A stretch of 64,000 nucleotides of DNA from Filimonas effusa (GTDB lineage Bacteria > Bacteroidota > Bacteroidia > Chitinophagales > Chitinophagaceae), in NCBI RefSeq assembly GCF_004118675.1, contig NZ_SDHZ01000001.1:2542001-2606000 (forward strand), written 5' to 3'. Shown in pieces: positions 52,749 to 61,457 of this stretch (position 1 is the stretch's first letter; each line of letters begins with the position of its first letter). A program made the position numbers and the translations under genes. The notes under the pieces are model-generated. The model worked only from the letters and a program-made list of their open reading frames with translations. It was not told where the DNA came from and ran no database searches.

Positions 52749-54917
52749 TTATTCTTTGAGTTTACTTTCTACTAACTTAGTCTTCATAAACCATTGAAAA
52801 ATAGAGACCAAAACTTTATCATCTATTGGATCTCTGTCGGATATAACGGATGGTCCTTCTTTATGTGGGTTATCTCCATAAAATGCGATCAAATTTTTAT
52901 TCAGCAAATCAACATCAACAACTTCGTTCACGGCATCGAAGTTGACATTATAAAATCCAGATTTATAGCTACTGCTATTTACTTTTTTGTCCTGAGGATT
53001 ATAAGAAGAGGCGTTTATGGTAGGAGTGAAAATTTCTAAAACCCTCAGTGCAAATTCATGGTTGTCTCCCCTATCTAAATGTTTGCGCCAAAATATTTTT
53101 AAAGCACCCTTTTCCTCATCCCACTTACTCCACCAGGCCAGTAGCCTCCAAAGGTTACCATCCGAAACAAGGGTGAAAAAGTTATCATCTGTCATCTCGT
53201 CTTTAAATAAAGTAACAAGATGTTGCTGCATCGCGGTTTTATCCTCATCCGAGAAGATAGCGGTGTCAGGATAATCTTTCTCCCGGTACATGAGCCAATA
53301 ATGAATCTCCATAGCGTATTCCAAGGATGGAGATGCTGAAAGTAAGTTTAGAACAAGGCTAAGCCTTTTAGGAGCCTTGATGTTCCTTATCAGTCTAGCG
53401 ATAAGACCTGCCGACTGTGCGTAGGTTGTTGCAAAGTGCATGTCTTCTTCGACTGGAAATGAATGGCCAACGTGTGCTAAAACCTTAGTAAGGTTTTCAG
53501 ATTGCACTTCATTTATTTCGTGCTCCCGCTGCCTGAATTTCTGCACTAGATCAAAAGCATTATACAGTTCCACTGCCTGGTTGAATTGTGTAACCAGGTG
53601 CTCAACGGTATTAATTTGAAGGTCTGCCAGCAGCTGGCCAAAGTAAGTATCAGGCATGTCTCCTTCTTGCACGGTATAAGAAAAATATCGCTCGAAGTAT
53701 TTTGCCGAGCATATTTTCCGTTCTTTCACCCATCTTGTATAGGTACTGTTAGGGAAGCTAGTATTGCTGTAAACTGCCTTTAATTGTGGAAATAGTTCTT
53801 GCAGTACCTGAACAATGGCGCTCCGCTTATCAGCACTATACATCTCAATGGCGCTTGATAGCTTCTTTCTTACTTGGTCGCTTTCCTGCTGCGCATGATT
53901 ATGTTCCCTGCTTCCGGTTCTTTGTGTAAACAGGTACGCATTTGATCGCATAAAGTCATACAGCTCGGGGTAGAATATCTTTACACCTTCAAGGACAACC
54001 AGGTCTCCTGTATTCACTTCTCCTTTCAATAAGGGCAGTGAAAAAGCAAGGGTGTTCGCATACCGGATCGCCATCCTGGGATTATCCATGAAGGGTAAGA
54101 ATGCTGTATTAAACGCCTCTGTAAAATTGGTTACCTCCTCTTGGCTCAATTCAATTCCGGCCTCTTTCAATACACTGTTGAGCAAGCTGGTAGTATATTG
54201 ATACAAAGCCTTCTTACTAGCTTTGGGTATTTTTAAGGGCACCTGTATGATCTTTTCCAGGAAATTATAGCCCGCTGCCTTGTTATCACCACCGTATTTT
54301 GGCGCTAAAGCTGCGGAGACCATTTCGTCGTCAAAAGAAAGTACGTAAGCTGTCCGGGGGAAGTCGCCTACTAGTTTTACGAGTTTAAAAACGTATTGGA
54401 TTTCTTGAACATCCAGCCGGTCCATATCATCAACAAAGACAACGATATTCTTGCCCGATTGAACAATCAGATCATCCACCTTCTTTTTCAGTTGTTCTAT
54501 CGAAATTTCTTTTAATTTATCGCCGAGCTTTTCCAAGCCTTCCGTACCAAAACCGGCAAACTGTGTTACAGAACCAATTGCGCCACTATAGTCACTTAAC
54601 AAACCACCGATCTTCTCTCTGATCGTTTTGTCTTTTGCTCCCAGCTGCTTAGATATCGAAGCAAAAAAGGATCGCATTAGATGCTGTTCGTCTGAAAATA
54701 TCCAGGGGTTGAAGTTGATCACTATAGTATCCTCTGGAAGCTCTTGCTGAACAAAATTCATCACCGATGTTTTCCCTTCACCCCATTTACCATACAGTCC
54801 CACAATTAATGACTTGTCGATCTTGGGTGTGGCAATGATGGAGGCAATACGTTTTGAAAATTCGTAGCGCTGGAAGCAGTCTTCGGATTTTGTTGATGTG
54901 GGTTTGTCTGTGTGCAT
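52749..54917 (-). CDS. KAP-family P-loop NTPase
   Basis: A 722-residue NTPase. Walker A LYGKWGEGKTS is at 41-51, Walker B VVFVDDMDRLD near 165-175, and the sensor region FPRTAYVLSFDDE follows. Typical KAP proteins carry membrane spans inserted in the P-loop domain; here that part (about 105-145) is Gly-rich and not clearly hydrophobic, so the protein may be soluble. PifA of the F plasmid, which excludes phage T7, is a KAP protein. It sits between Septu-like and Wadjet genes, 35 and 18 bases away, and belongs to neither known set. Confidence 0.85.
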   Translation of the reverse strand: MHTDKPTSTKSEDCFQRYEFSKRIASIIATPKIDKSLIVGLYGKWGEGKTSVMNFVQQELPEDTIVINFNPWIFSDEQHLMRSFFASISKQLGAKDKTIREKIGGLLSDYSGAIGSVTQFAGFGTEGLEKLGDKLKEISIEQLKKKVDDLIVQSGKNIVVFVDDMDRLDVQEIQYVFKLVKLVGDFPRTAYVLSFDDEMVSAALAPKYGGDNKAAGYNFLEKIIQVPLKIPKASKKALYQYTTSLLNSVLKEAGIELSQEEVTNFTEAFNTAFLPFMDNPRMAIRYANTLAFSLPLLKGEVNTGDLVVLEGVKIFYPELYDFMRSNAYLFTQRTGSREHNHAQQESDQVRKKLSSAIEMYSADKRSAIVQVLQELFPQLKAVYSNTSFPNSTYTRWVKERKICSAKYFERYFSYTVQEGDMPDTYFGQLLADLQINTVEHLVTQFNQAVELYNAFDLVQKFRQREHEINEVQSENLTKVLAHVGHSFPVEEDMHFATTYAQSAGLIARLIRNIKAPKRLSLVLNLLSASPSLEYAMEIHYWLMYREKDYPDTAIFSDEDKTAMQQHLVTLFKDEMTDDNFFTLVSDGNLWRLLAWWSKWDEEKGALKIFWRKHLDRGDNHEFALRVLEIFTPTINASSYNPQDKKVNSSSYKSGFYNVNFDAVNEVVDVDLLNKNLIAFYGDNPHKEGPSVISDRDPIDDKVLVSIFQWFMKTKLVESKLKE

Positions 54918-54952
54918 ATAAATGCTAGTTATAATTAATCATTGAGGCGTGG

Positions 54953-56110
54953 CTATATATCTTTTGCAAAATGAGGTAAGGTTTTCCTTATAATATCTTT
55001 AGTGAGTTTAGCTAACGGTCTTCTATGAAAATCTTTTTCATGAAAGTAGTTGCCAAAATAAAACCGGTAGAATTCAGTCCTGTTTGTATGAAGCTGGTTA
55101 AAGAAACTTCCTAAAGAACGGGCATGGGCATCGCTTAGACTATCGCATTTGACAATTAATTCGCCCACAACATCCAAATGCGACTGGTAGATTTCATTTA
55201 AACGGAACAAGTTGATATTACCTCTATGTTCATTTGGCGTTGGCATAGCAGCCCAAGATGTTTGCCCATACTTTGGATGGGAATCAGGCACATCATTTTT
55301 AAGGAATAAATGATAATTGTCCGGATTGCTTTTATCCTTATGAACGTCTTTGATTAGTATATGAAAGGATATATCATCCCCAAATTTATCCATATAAGGA
55401 TGTAAATGAGTAGCCAATGCCATGGACTTATCTCCTTTTAAGCTGGAATTGCAATAATAACAACTTGGGATTAAGTTGTAAAAACTTAACGCCAATAATG
55501 GATGGTCTTTTTGGGAAAAGAAGTGATCGAATGTTGGTCGTATGATTTCTTTCTTTCGCCGGTCTATGACTGTATGAATGTAGATACGATTACAGTACGG
55601 GCAGGTGTTGTGTGCAAGTTGACTTGCTATATTATATGCAAAATAATCAAATTGTCTGTAGTCAATAATATAGTTAATAAATGGAGTAACAATGGCTTGG
55701 TTGGCAGCAGTTACACCTACCTGGTTCTTAATTTTTGTTTCGATTAAAATAGACTGGTCCGGCATGCATAGGATTAGCTCCTCCAAATTTTTATCATTAT
55801 CTAAGTAATTTGCTATTGATTCAAAAACAAGGCGATTGGCAGCCACCCACGGATAACAGTTTGCAATAACAACATTTGCATAGTGATGCTGATCTGTTAG
55901 TTTACTAGCGGAATTTAGAAATAAATTAGCAAGAGATGTTTTAGACTTACCATTCAATTTATAATCTTTCAAGTCGGCATGTGGGCCATGATTAAACAAT
56001 ACTTCAATAATCTTTTTATAATAACCAGCCCTTCTTATGCACTTTTCTTTTACTTGCAAAAAGTACTCTTGCGCAATTTTTTTCAGGTTAGGATGTTCTA
56101 TTTTTATCAT
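54953..56110 (-). CDS. ptuB: HNH nuclease, Septu PtuB-like
   Basis: A 385-residue protein with a zinc-bound HNH domain: CPYC at 170-173, DHFF at 195-198, then N212 and PSCYYCN (Cys217, Cys220, Asn221). It is the predicted effector that cuts DNA when the partner ATPase is released, as in Septu PtuA-PtuB. The N-terminal 160 residues are helical and of unknown role; it is longer than the first described PtuB. The start overlaps the ATPase gene by 23 bases, so the pair is coupled. No reverse transcriptase is nearby. Confidence 0.85.
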   Translation of the reverse strand: MIKIEHPNLKKIAQEYFLQVKEKCIRRAGYYKKIIEVLFNHGPHADLKDYKLNGKSKTSLANLFLNSASKLTDQHHYANVVIANCYPWVAANRLVFESIANYLDNDKNLEELILCMPDQSILIETKIKNQVGVTAANQAIVTPFINYIIDYRQFDYFAYNIASQLAHNTCPYCNRIYIHTVIDRRKKEIIRPTFDHFFSQKDHPLLALSFYNLIPSCYYCNSSLKGDKSMALATHLHPYMDKFGDDISFHILIKDVHKDKSNPDNYHLFLKNDVPDSHPKYGQTSWAAMPTPNEHRGNINLFRLNEIYQSHLDVVGELIVKCDSLSDAHARSLGSFFNQLHTNRTEFYRFYFGNYFHEKDFHRRPLAKLTKDIIRKTLPHFAKDI

Positions 56111-57959
56111 TTCCCTTTTGTTTTTTTATCTGCTGAAGTAGCTCAATTTCTTCATTTCGTTGAGTAATTATTTGGTCAATGACAGATATGTCTGACTTAT
56201 CGGCTACCAACTCCAAGATTTTAGATTTTATAAAAGGTTCCCCTATAATATTAATCCTCTTTTTAAACCTGTTTTCAAATTCTTCAAGACTGATAAAATC
56301 CCTTGTACCAATTTCTTTTATAAGGTCTTGGATTTTGCGTCTCGAAAATTCTCCCATTAGGCCGTCTTGCAAAAAGAAGGAATCGGTAAATAGCTCATGT
56401 ATATTCGCACCAAAAGTCTCCTTATTCGACTCCAAACTATCAACTACAACTGTATGATGATTACCCCTCTTTAACAGTACTACACAATGCGGTGGTATAT
56501 CAGATAAAATAAAAGGGGAATGTGCCGTTATGATAATTTGAACTTGATAAGATGCAAACCTCTCTGAGATAAAATCAACAAAATGATAAACGAACTCTTT
56601 TTGCCACTGTGGATGCAGTGCCAGCTCAGCTTCGTCCATCAGAATAAGCAATGGCTTTCGGGATTCAACCTTCATACTATTGAGCCTAGCGAAAACCGTT
56701 AGCATAGCATATTCCCCAGAGCTTAAAGACGACTCTCCTTCTGACTGATGACTAAAATAAAAATCCACATAACCAGCTATTCGTTCTGTTTTGTAATACT
56801 CCTCAACAAGTTTTTCAAGGTCAGCTTTGTTAGCTTTAGTAAGCACAACGGAAATTAGATTATTTGCTTTTGACACTTTCACGCTTCTCGTATGAACAAA
56901 TCCACCCAAAAGCTCAAGAAAGGCTTGCATTTGTGATATGCGATCATTCAGAATTGAAAATTGATCTTTCCTTAAGATTGAATAAAATATATCATGCATT
57001 TCAGGAACTACAGAATTCTCCGGATGATTTTTGTATTCATTATTTTCGAAATACTCCAAAATCAGACTTGGCACCTTTCCATATGTATCGGCAATAATCT
57101 CCGGACCGCTAATAAATTTGATTTCATTTATGAAGTGATACACCGAAGCCAGAAAAACTTGTATCAAGAACTTATTTTTTTTATTCCGAGTAATATTAAA
57201 ATATTTTTCTGCTGCTCTGGCAATCTTTTCCAGTTCACTTTTAAACTCTTCATTTTCACTAAAAACCAATGAAATATTCAAGTATTCTGGTGGTTTCACT
57301 GGGAAAGCATGCCCCTTTGCCTCTTTATAGTTCAACCATCTAAGTAATCTTACAATACGAATGAGCTCTTCCGCAGCAAATGAAGAGAATCGCTGTTGGT
57401 AGGTAAGTGCAGTATTAAATGCGTCCTGTCCAGTTCGATTTTGGTAATCAGCATACAAAAGATATTGCGTCGACAAATTTTTTGTCTTACCCAACTGCCC
57501 ATTTAGATAGTCATGAGAATTATAAGAGGTAGGATTAAATGTATTAGAAAGAAACACAGTTGTTGCATAGTCTCTTATTTTGTTATTATCATTAATTTTT
57601 TCAAGTTTTATAGAATTATTTGGAGACGTAATAGTGATGCTAAAATGACTAAAATAATGAATTTTATTATTACGTTTAAAAACGACGATACTCTGTTCAT
57701 CTTTATGATTATTTATTCCATCAGATAGATATTCAACAATATATCTTAACAATGTTGTTTTTCCGGATCCGTTTTCGCCAATTATAGCAGTAAGACTACT
57801 GATACTATCAGCAAAAAAAGATGGGATAAAGTTTTCAGAATTAGTTATCGAAAGTTGCCTCTCAAGTTCATTGAAATGAAATCTGTATTCATTACTAATA
57901 TTGAGACCAACCTTTTTTATGCCATGATATTCGTTAATCCAAATATATAAAAATTCCAT
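56088..57959 (-). CDS. ptuA: ABC-type ATPase, Septu PtuA-like
   Basis: A 623-residue AAA/ABC ATPase. Walker A GENGSGKT is at 61-68, signature SLSSGEYAMLTVFARL near 410-425, Walker B LLILMDEAELALHPQW near 432-447, and ITAHSPFILSD (H-loop) follows. The C-terminal 100 residues (about 520-620) form an extra charged helical part. ATPases of this kind control an HNH partner in Septu. It lies 47 bases after gajB on the same strand. Confidence 0.85.
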   Translation of the reverse strand: MEFLYIWINEYHGIKKVGLNISNEYRFHFNELERQLSITNSENFIPSFFADSISSLTAIIGENGSGKTTLLRYIVEYLSDGINNHKDEQSIVVFKRNNKIHYFSHFSITITSPNNSIKLEKINDNNKIRDYATTVFLSNTFNPTSYNSHDYLNGQLGKTKNLSTQYLLYADYQNRTGQDAFNTALTYQQRFSSFAAEELIRIVRLLRWLNYKEAKGHAFPVKPPEYLNISLVFSENEEFKSELEKIARAAEKYFNITRNKKNKFLIQVFLASVYHFINEIKFISGPEIIADTYGKVPSLILEYFENNEYKNHPENSVVPEMHDIFYSILRKDQFSILNDRISQMQAFLELLGGFVHTRSVKVSKANNLISVVLTKANKADLEKLVEEYYKTERIAGYVDFYFSHQSEGESSLSSGEYAMLTVFARLNSMKVESRKPLLILMDEAELALHPQWQKEFVYHFVDFISERFASYQVQIIITAHSPFILSDIPPHCVVLLKRGNHHTVVVDSLESNKETFGANIHELFTDSFFLQDGLMGEFSRRKIQDLIKEIGTRDFISLEEFENRFKKRINIIGEPFIKSKILELVADKSDISVIDQIITQRNEEIELLQQIKKQKGNDKNRTS

Positions 57960-58006
57960 TGTGTTTTATTTTTATCACTTGACAGTATTGTGATCCATTT
58001 AAATAA

Positions 58007-59644
58007 TTAAAAGGGAGAAGGGTGCCTTTTACTTCGCAGTGCTGTTAATTGTAAAAACTCCGACGGGTTCCCATTTTTTTGCTCTTGCTTATAATTTGTT
58101 CTCTTAGTGCTATAACATAAAACACAACACTTTTTCGCACGGGTTATTCCCACATAATGAAGATTAATATCTTGAACAATGTCTGAAAAACAACTTTTAT
58201 TATCTTGTATTTCCTTTTTAGGAAGTATCCATTCATACAGATCTAAGTGAAAAACTATGTCAAACTCCAATCCCTTGGATTTATGCAATGTCATTATTTG
58301 TATTTCGTTGGCAGCAGCGGGCTTATATGACTCCAGCAACCTAGAGTCTGATAATACTTCCTTCACTAGACCAATGGAATTAGCATTTTTTCCGGTCGGA
58401 TGAAGGTGTGCTACAATATTTTCCGCTAAGCTGACAGCTGAAACCACATCAAAATGTGGAGCAGCCAATTCCGCTTCTAACCTCCCAATCTGTTTTAAAA
58501 TTTCTATGACTTTAAAGCGGTTTATATCGGCACTTATGTAGTTTTCGACAAATGCTGTTTTCGACAGCTTTTTGTCAAATACGATTGAAAGTAATTCTCT
58601 GAAAAGTCCGGACCATATTGTAAAATCTTCATCCAAGGGAGTTGCTTCAAAATACTTGTGAGGTAGTCCTATATTGTTATGTATCAGTGTACCTGTCCTG
58701 CCATTACGAACAAGAATACCTATTTTGTTTTCCTTCTCAACACTATATTTTCCAATATACTGAGCCATTGATTTTCTTAGCCATTCAGCAATTTGAGTTT
58801 CATTCCCCTGCACTTTCTTTTCAAAAACATGAATGTCCTTATACGGGAGCAGGTCAGAATCTTCATTTAGTAAAAGAAGAGAATAGTTAATGATAGACGC
58901 ATCACACCTGTGATTATAATCAAGCGGAAAAAGCGTAAAATCTTCTTTTCTCTTTGCTAAATCGATCAGATAATCGGAACTTTTTCCAGAAAATTTAAAA
59001 ATGGATTGATTAGCATCGCCTACCGCAATTGCGTATAATCCCAGTTCCTTAATCTTTAAAAAAAGCAGATGTTGCTCCTTACCTGTATCTTGGTATTCAT
59101 CGATGATTATATATGTATACCTGGCCTTAATGTAGTTACGGCAAGCTTTGCTATTGTCAAATATGTAAATAGACAATAGACCTACTGATTCCAACACAAC
59201 TTTCCCTTTCAGAAATAATTTCTTTAAAAAGCTAACATGCTCGTGAGGAAGATTCTCTAGGTCAATAGCATCATCCAGCCAGTTAAGTTCTTCCTGAATA
59301 TTGCCTTCCAGATCACATCTTCTCACAATGCCTACCTCTACTTTAGGAATACCAAAAAGCTGCTTTGCAAACGGGATAACAATTTCAGACAAATAGAATT
59401 TGTCCATAGTTCCGAAAAATGAGGCTTTAGGAGCCAGACCTTCTTTTAAGCATCTACTTCTTAACTCATGAGAAGCTTTATTCGTGTACGATATCGCTAT
59501 TACGCCTTTGATCTCGAGTGTATCCGGGAGTATTTTCTTTATTTTCTCAGACAAAACAAATGTCTTCCCACTACCCGGATTAGCCACAATAACTAAACTA
59601 CCGGGTGCATCAATAATTTTCTCTTGCTGTACTGTTGGCTTCAT
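58007..59644 (-). CDS. gajB: Gabija GajB-like UvrD-family helicase
   Basis: A 545-residue superfamily 1 helicase with motifs I (ANPGSGKT at 21-28), Ia (AISYTNKASHELR), II (IIIDEYQDTGKEQ), III (AVGDANQSIFKFSG), V (IMTLHKSKGLEFDIV) and VI (YVGITRAKK). Motif IV is less clear. In Gabija, GajB works with the GajA nuclease in sensing free DNA ends or nucleotide loss. It overlaps gajA by 4 bases (ATGA), a strong sign of coupling. A little longer than the original GajB. Confidence 0.92.
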   Translation of the reverse strand: MKPTVQQEKIIDAPGSLVIVANPGSGKTFVLSEKIKKILPDTLEIKGVIAISYTNKASHELRSRCLKEGLAPKASFFGTMDKFYLSEIVIPFAKQLFGIPKVEVGIVRRCDLEGNIQEELNWLDDAIDLENLPHEHVSFLKKLFLKGKVVLESVGLLSIYIFDNSKACRNYIKARYTYIIIDEYQDTGKEQHLLFLKIKELGLYAIAVGDANQSIFKFSGKSSDYLIDLAKRKEDFTLFPLDYNHRCDASIINYSLLLLNEDSDLLPYKDIHVFEKKVQGNETQIAEWLRKSMAQYIGKYSVEKENKIGILVRNGRTGTLIHNNIGLPHKYFEATPLDEDFTIWSGLFRELLSIVFDKKLSKTAFVENYISADINRFKVIEILKQIGRLEAELAAPHFDVVSAVSLAENIVAHLHPTGKNANSIGLVKEVLSDSRLLESYKPAAANEIQIMTLHKSKGLEFDIVFHLDLYEWILPKKEIQDNKSCFSDIVQDINLHYVGITRAKKCCVLCYSTKRTNYKQEQKNGNPSEFLQLTALRSKRHPSPF

Positions 59645-61383
59645 ACATTATTCTCAATAAGTTTCTTACAAGCAAATAGCGGTTTGGCTAATCCCATTTT
59701 TTCCAACACTTTTAATGACTTGAATTGTTTCTGTAAAAACTCAAACATGAATGTTGCTTTTCTTTTCTGCATGAGCTTTAACGCTTCCTGCTTATCATCT
59801 ACACCGAGATAAGCCAGGATGCTGGCTTCGAGCCCTTGGCCCAACATGTCGTTTTCCAAGTCTTTCTGGGAAATAAAAATATCCCACCGTTCCAGTTCTA
59901 TTCTAAACTTATTGGCAGCATCTAAATTATTTTCTGGCGGAACTTCTTTAGCAAAACCACTTAATAGTTTCTCATGAGAAGTAATGAGTCTTTCAACGCG
60001 TTGATCTCTCTCACAGTTATTCTTATAAATTGATAAAGCCCGCTGCACTCCGGCAAGCCTATATTTTGCCTTTTTAGGTATCTTGAACACATCATTATCT
60101 GTCCTGGCTACCCATTCAATCTCTAAGGCGTGCAATATTTTTACAAATGTTTCAAACCCTACACCGTCGGCCATTAGGATACTGATGTTAAGCCTGTCCA
60201 AGTCAATTCCCAATTCACGCGCTAAAACTTTATAAAATAGAATTTCAGAAGGCCCTTCCACTAAAAGCACCGCATTGGCAAAAAAGGCTTCCGCTGCTAT
60301 AACATTTAGTCTATAACCAAAATTGTAAACAGCATCTTCGATGATATGGCTGCAACCGTTGCTGGCAGCTTTTGTACTCTTATCCTTCTGTAATAACCTG
60401 ACAATCGAATTTGCCGAAAACTCAGATGCAATTTGTGGTGAGTGAGAGGTAATGAAAATTTGCCCTTTTAATGTTCTAATTAGGTATTCAGCCAATTTCC
60501 TTTGCTGGTGCGGATGCAGATGCGCTTCCGGTTCTTCAATACAGTAGAAAGTAACTTCTAAAGGATTGTCTTCCTGAATTTCATTTCTGGCTGCCCATAG
60601 CGCCAAGAAGATTTGGTTGTTGCGCCCATCTCCCCCTATTGCTAAATTTGCATTGTTGACTTTTGAAGCCAGATGTAAATTTCCGACGAAGCTGTTTACA
60701 TCAGAACTACCCACATCGAACACAACTTCCTGCCCTGCATGATGAAAGGATAACTCTTGTAACTCTGTATTGATAGCTTCGGTTGCTCTACTAACATAGG
60801 AGAGTTTAGATATCTTTTCATTGGTAGAAAGTAGCCCCTTCTCAATTTCTAACAGGCTTTGCTCATCTGTTGTTACCTCTGCACCGGATCTCTTTTCCTG
60901 CGCATCTTTCAACAGATTTCGCTTCTCTCGTTTTATATAGCTGTTTAAATCGCGGTTGCTGCTTATATATTTTAGATGAAGCACTTTCCGATAGAATCTC
61001 TCCTGTATTTCTTCTAGCTGATCCTCTTGAAACCCGGCGTAAAACTTGTACTCATGGCTTTCTTTCCATGCTTTATAGGATAGGTATAACACACCGTCAT
61101 CACTAATTTTTCCCGGAAGTTTTGAAAGAACACAATCTTCTGTTACTTCTTCAAATTTAATAGTAATGCTAAGTTCCTTCGTGTCTTCATAACAATAGAA
61201 ATCGGAATCCTTTGGTTCGATATCCCATTCAGAAAGACTTCGATCCAATAATATGCGCATTGCATATAGCAGATTAGATTTCCCGATATCATTCGTACCA
61301 ATTATCAGCGTCTTTTCAGAAACATTTATCGTTGAGTTTTTGAAATTTCTAAAGCCTTTAAGATTAAGAGTAGTTATTTTCAT
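59641..61383 (-). CDS. gajA: Gabija GajA-like OLD-family nuclease
   Basis: A 580-residue OLD-family protein. The ABC ATPase half has Walker A GTNDIGKS at 29-36, signature IGGDGRNNQIFLALWA, Walker B FYCIEEPEAHLHPHQ, and ITSHSPQIAS. The TOPRIM half has LLVEGPSEILFY (Glu near 380) and RTDND near 440 as metal ligands. GajA cuts DNA at specific sites when nucleotide levels drop. Length is almost the same as the described GajA. It follows sbcC by 74 bases, with no obvious promoter. Confidence 0.92.
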   Translation of the reverse strand: MKITTLNLKGFRNFKNSTINVSEKTLIIGTNDIGKSNLLYAMRILLDRSLSEWDIEPKDSDFYCYEDTKELSITIKFEEVTEDCVLSKLPGKISDDGVLYLSYKAWKESHEYKFYAGFQEDQLEEIQERFYRKVLHLKYISSNRDLNSYIKREKRNLLKDAQEKRSGAEVTTDEQSLLEIEKGLLSTNEKISKLSYVSRATEAINTELQELSFHHAGQEVVFDVGSSDVNSFVGNLHLASKVNNANLAIGGDGRNNQIFLALWAARNEIQEDNPLEVTFYCIEEPEAHLHPHQQRKLAEYLIRTLKGQIFITSHSPQIASEFSANSIVRLLQKDKSTKAASNGCSHIIEDAVYNFGYRLNVIAAEAFFANAVLLVEGPSEILFYKVLARELGIDLDRLNISILMADGVGFETFVKILHALEIEWVARTDNDVFKIPKKAKYRLAGVQRALSIYKNNCERDQRVERLITSHEKLLSGFAKEVPPENNLDAANKFRIELERWDIFISQKDLENDMLGQGLEASILAYLGVDDKQEALKLMQKRKATFMFEFLQKQFKSLKVLEKMGLAKPLFACKKLIENNV

Positions 61384-61457
61384 ATATATCGTTTTGCTGC
61401 CTTTTATGGCGATAGAAAATTTTCATGAAAGATGTCTATAAGCGCACACGAGTTTTA

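Noticed and set aside
54953-57959. Retron Ec78-type system
   Set aside because: The ATPase/HNH pair would fit, but there is no reverse transcriptase gene or retron RNA in the neighbourhood.
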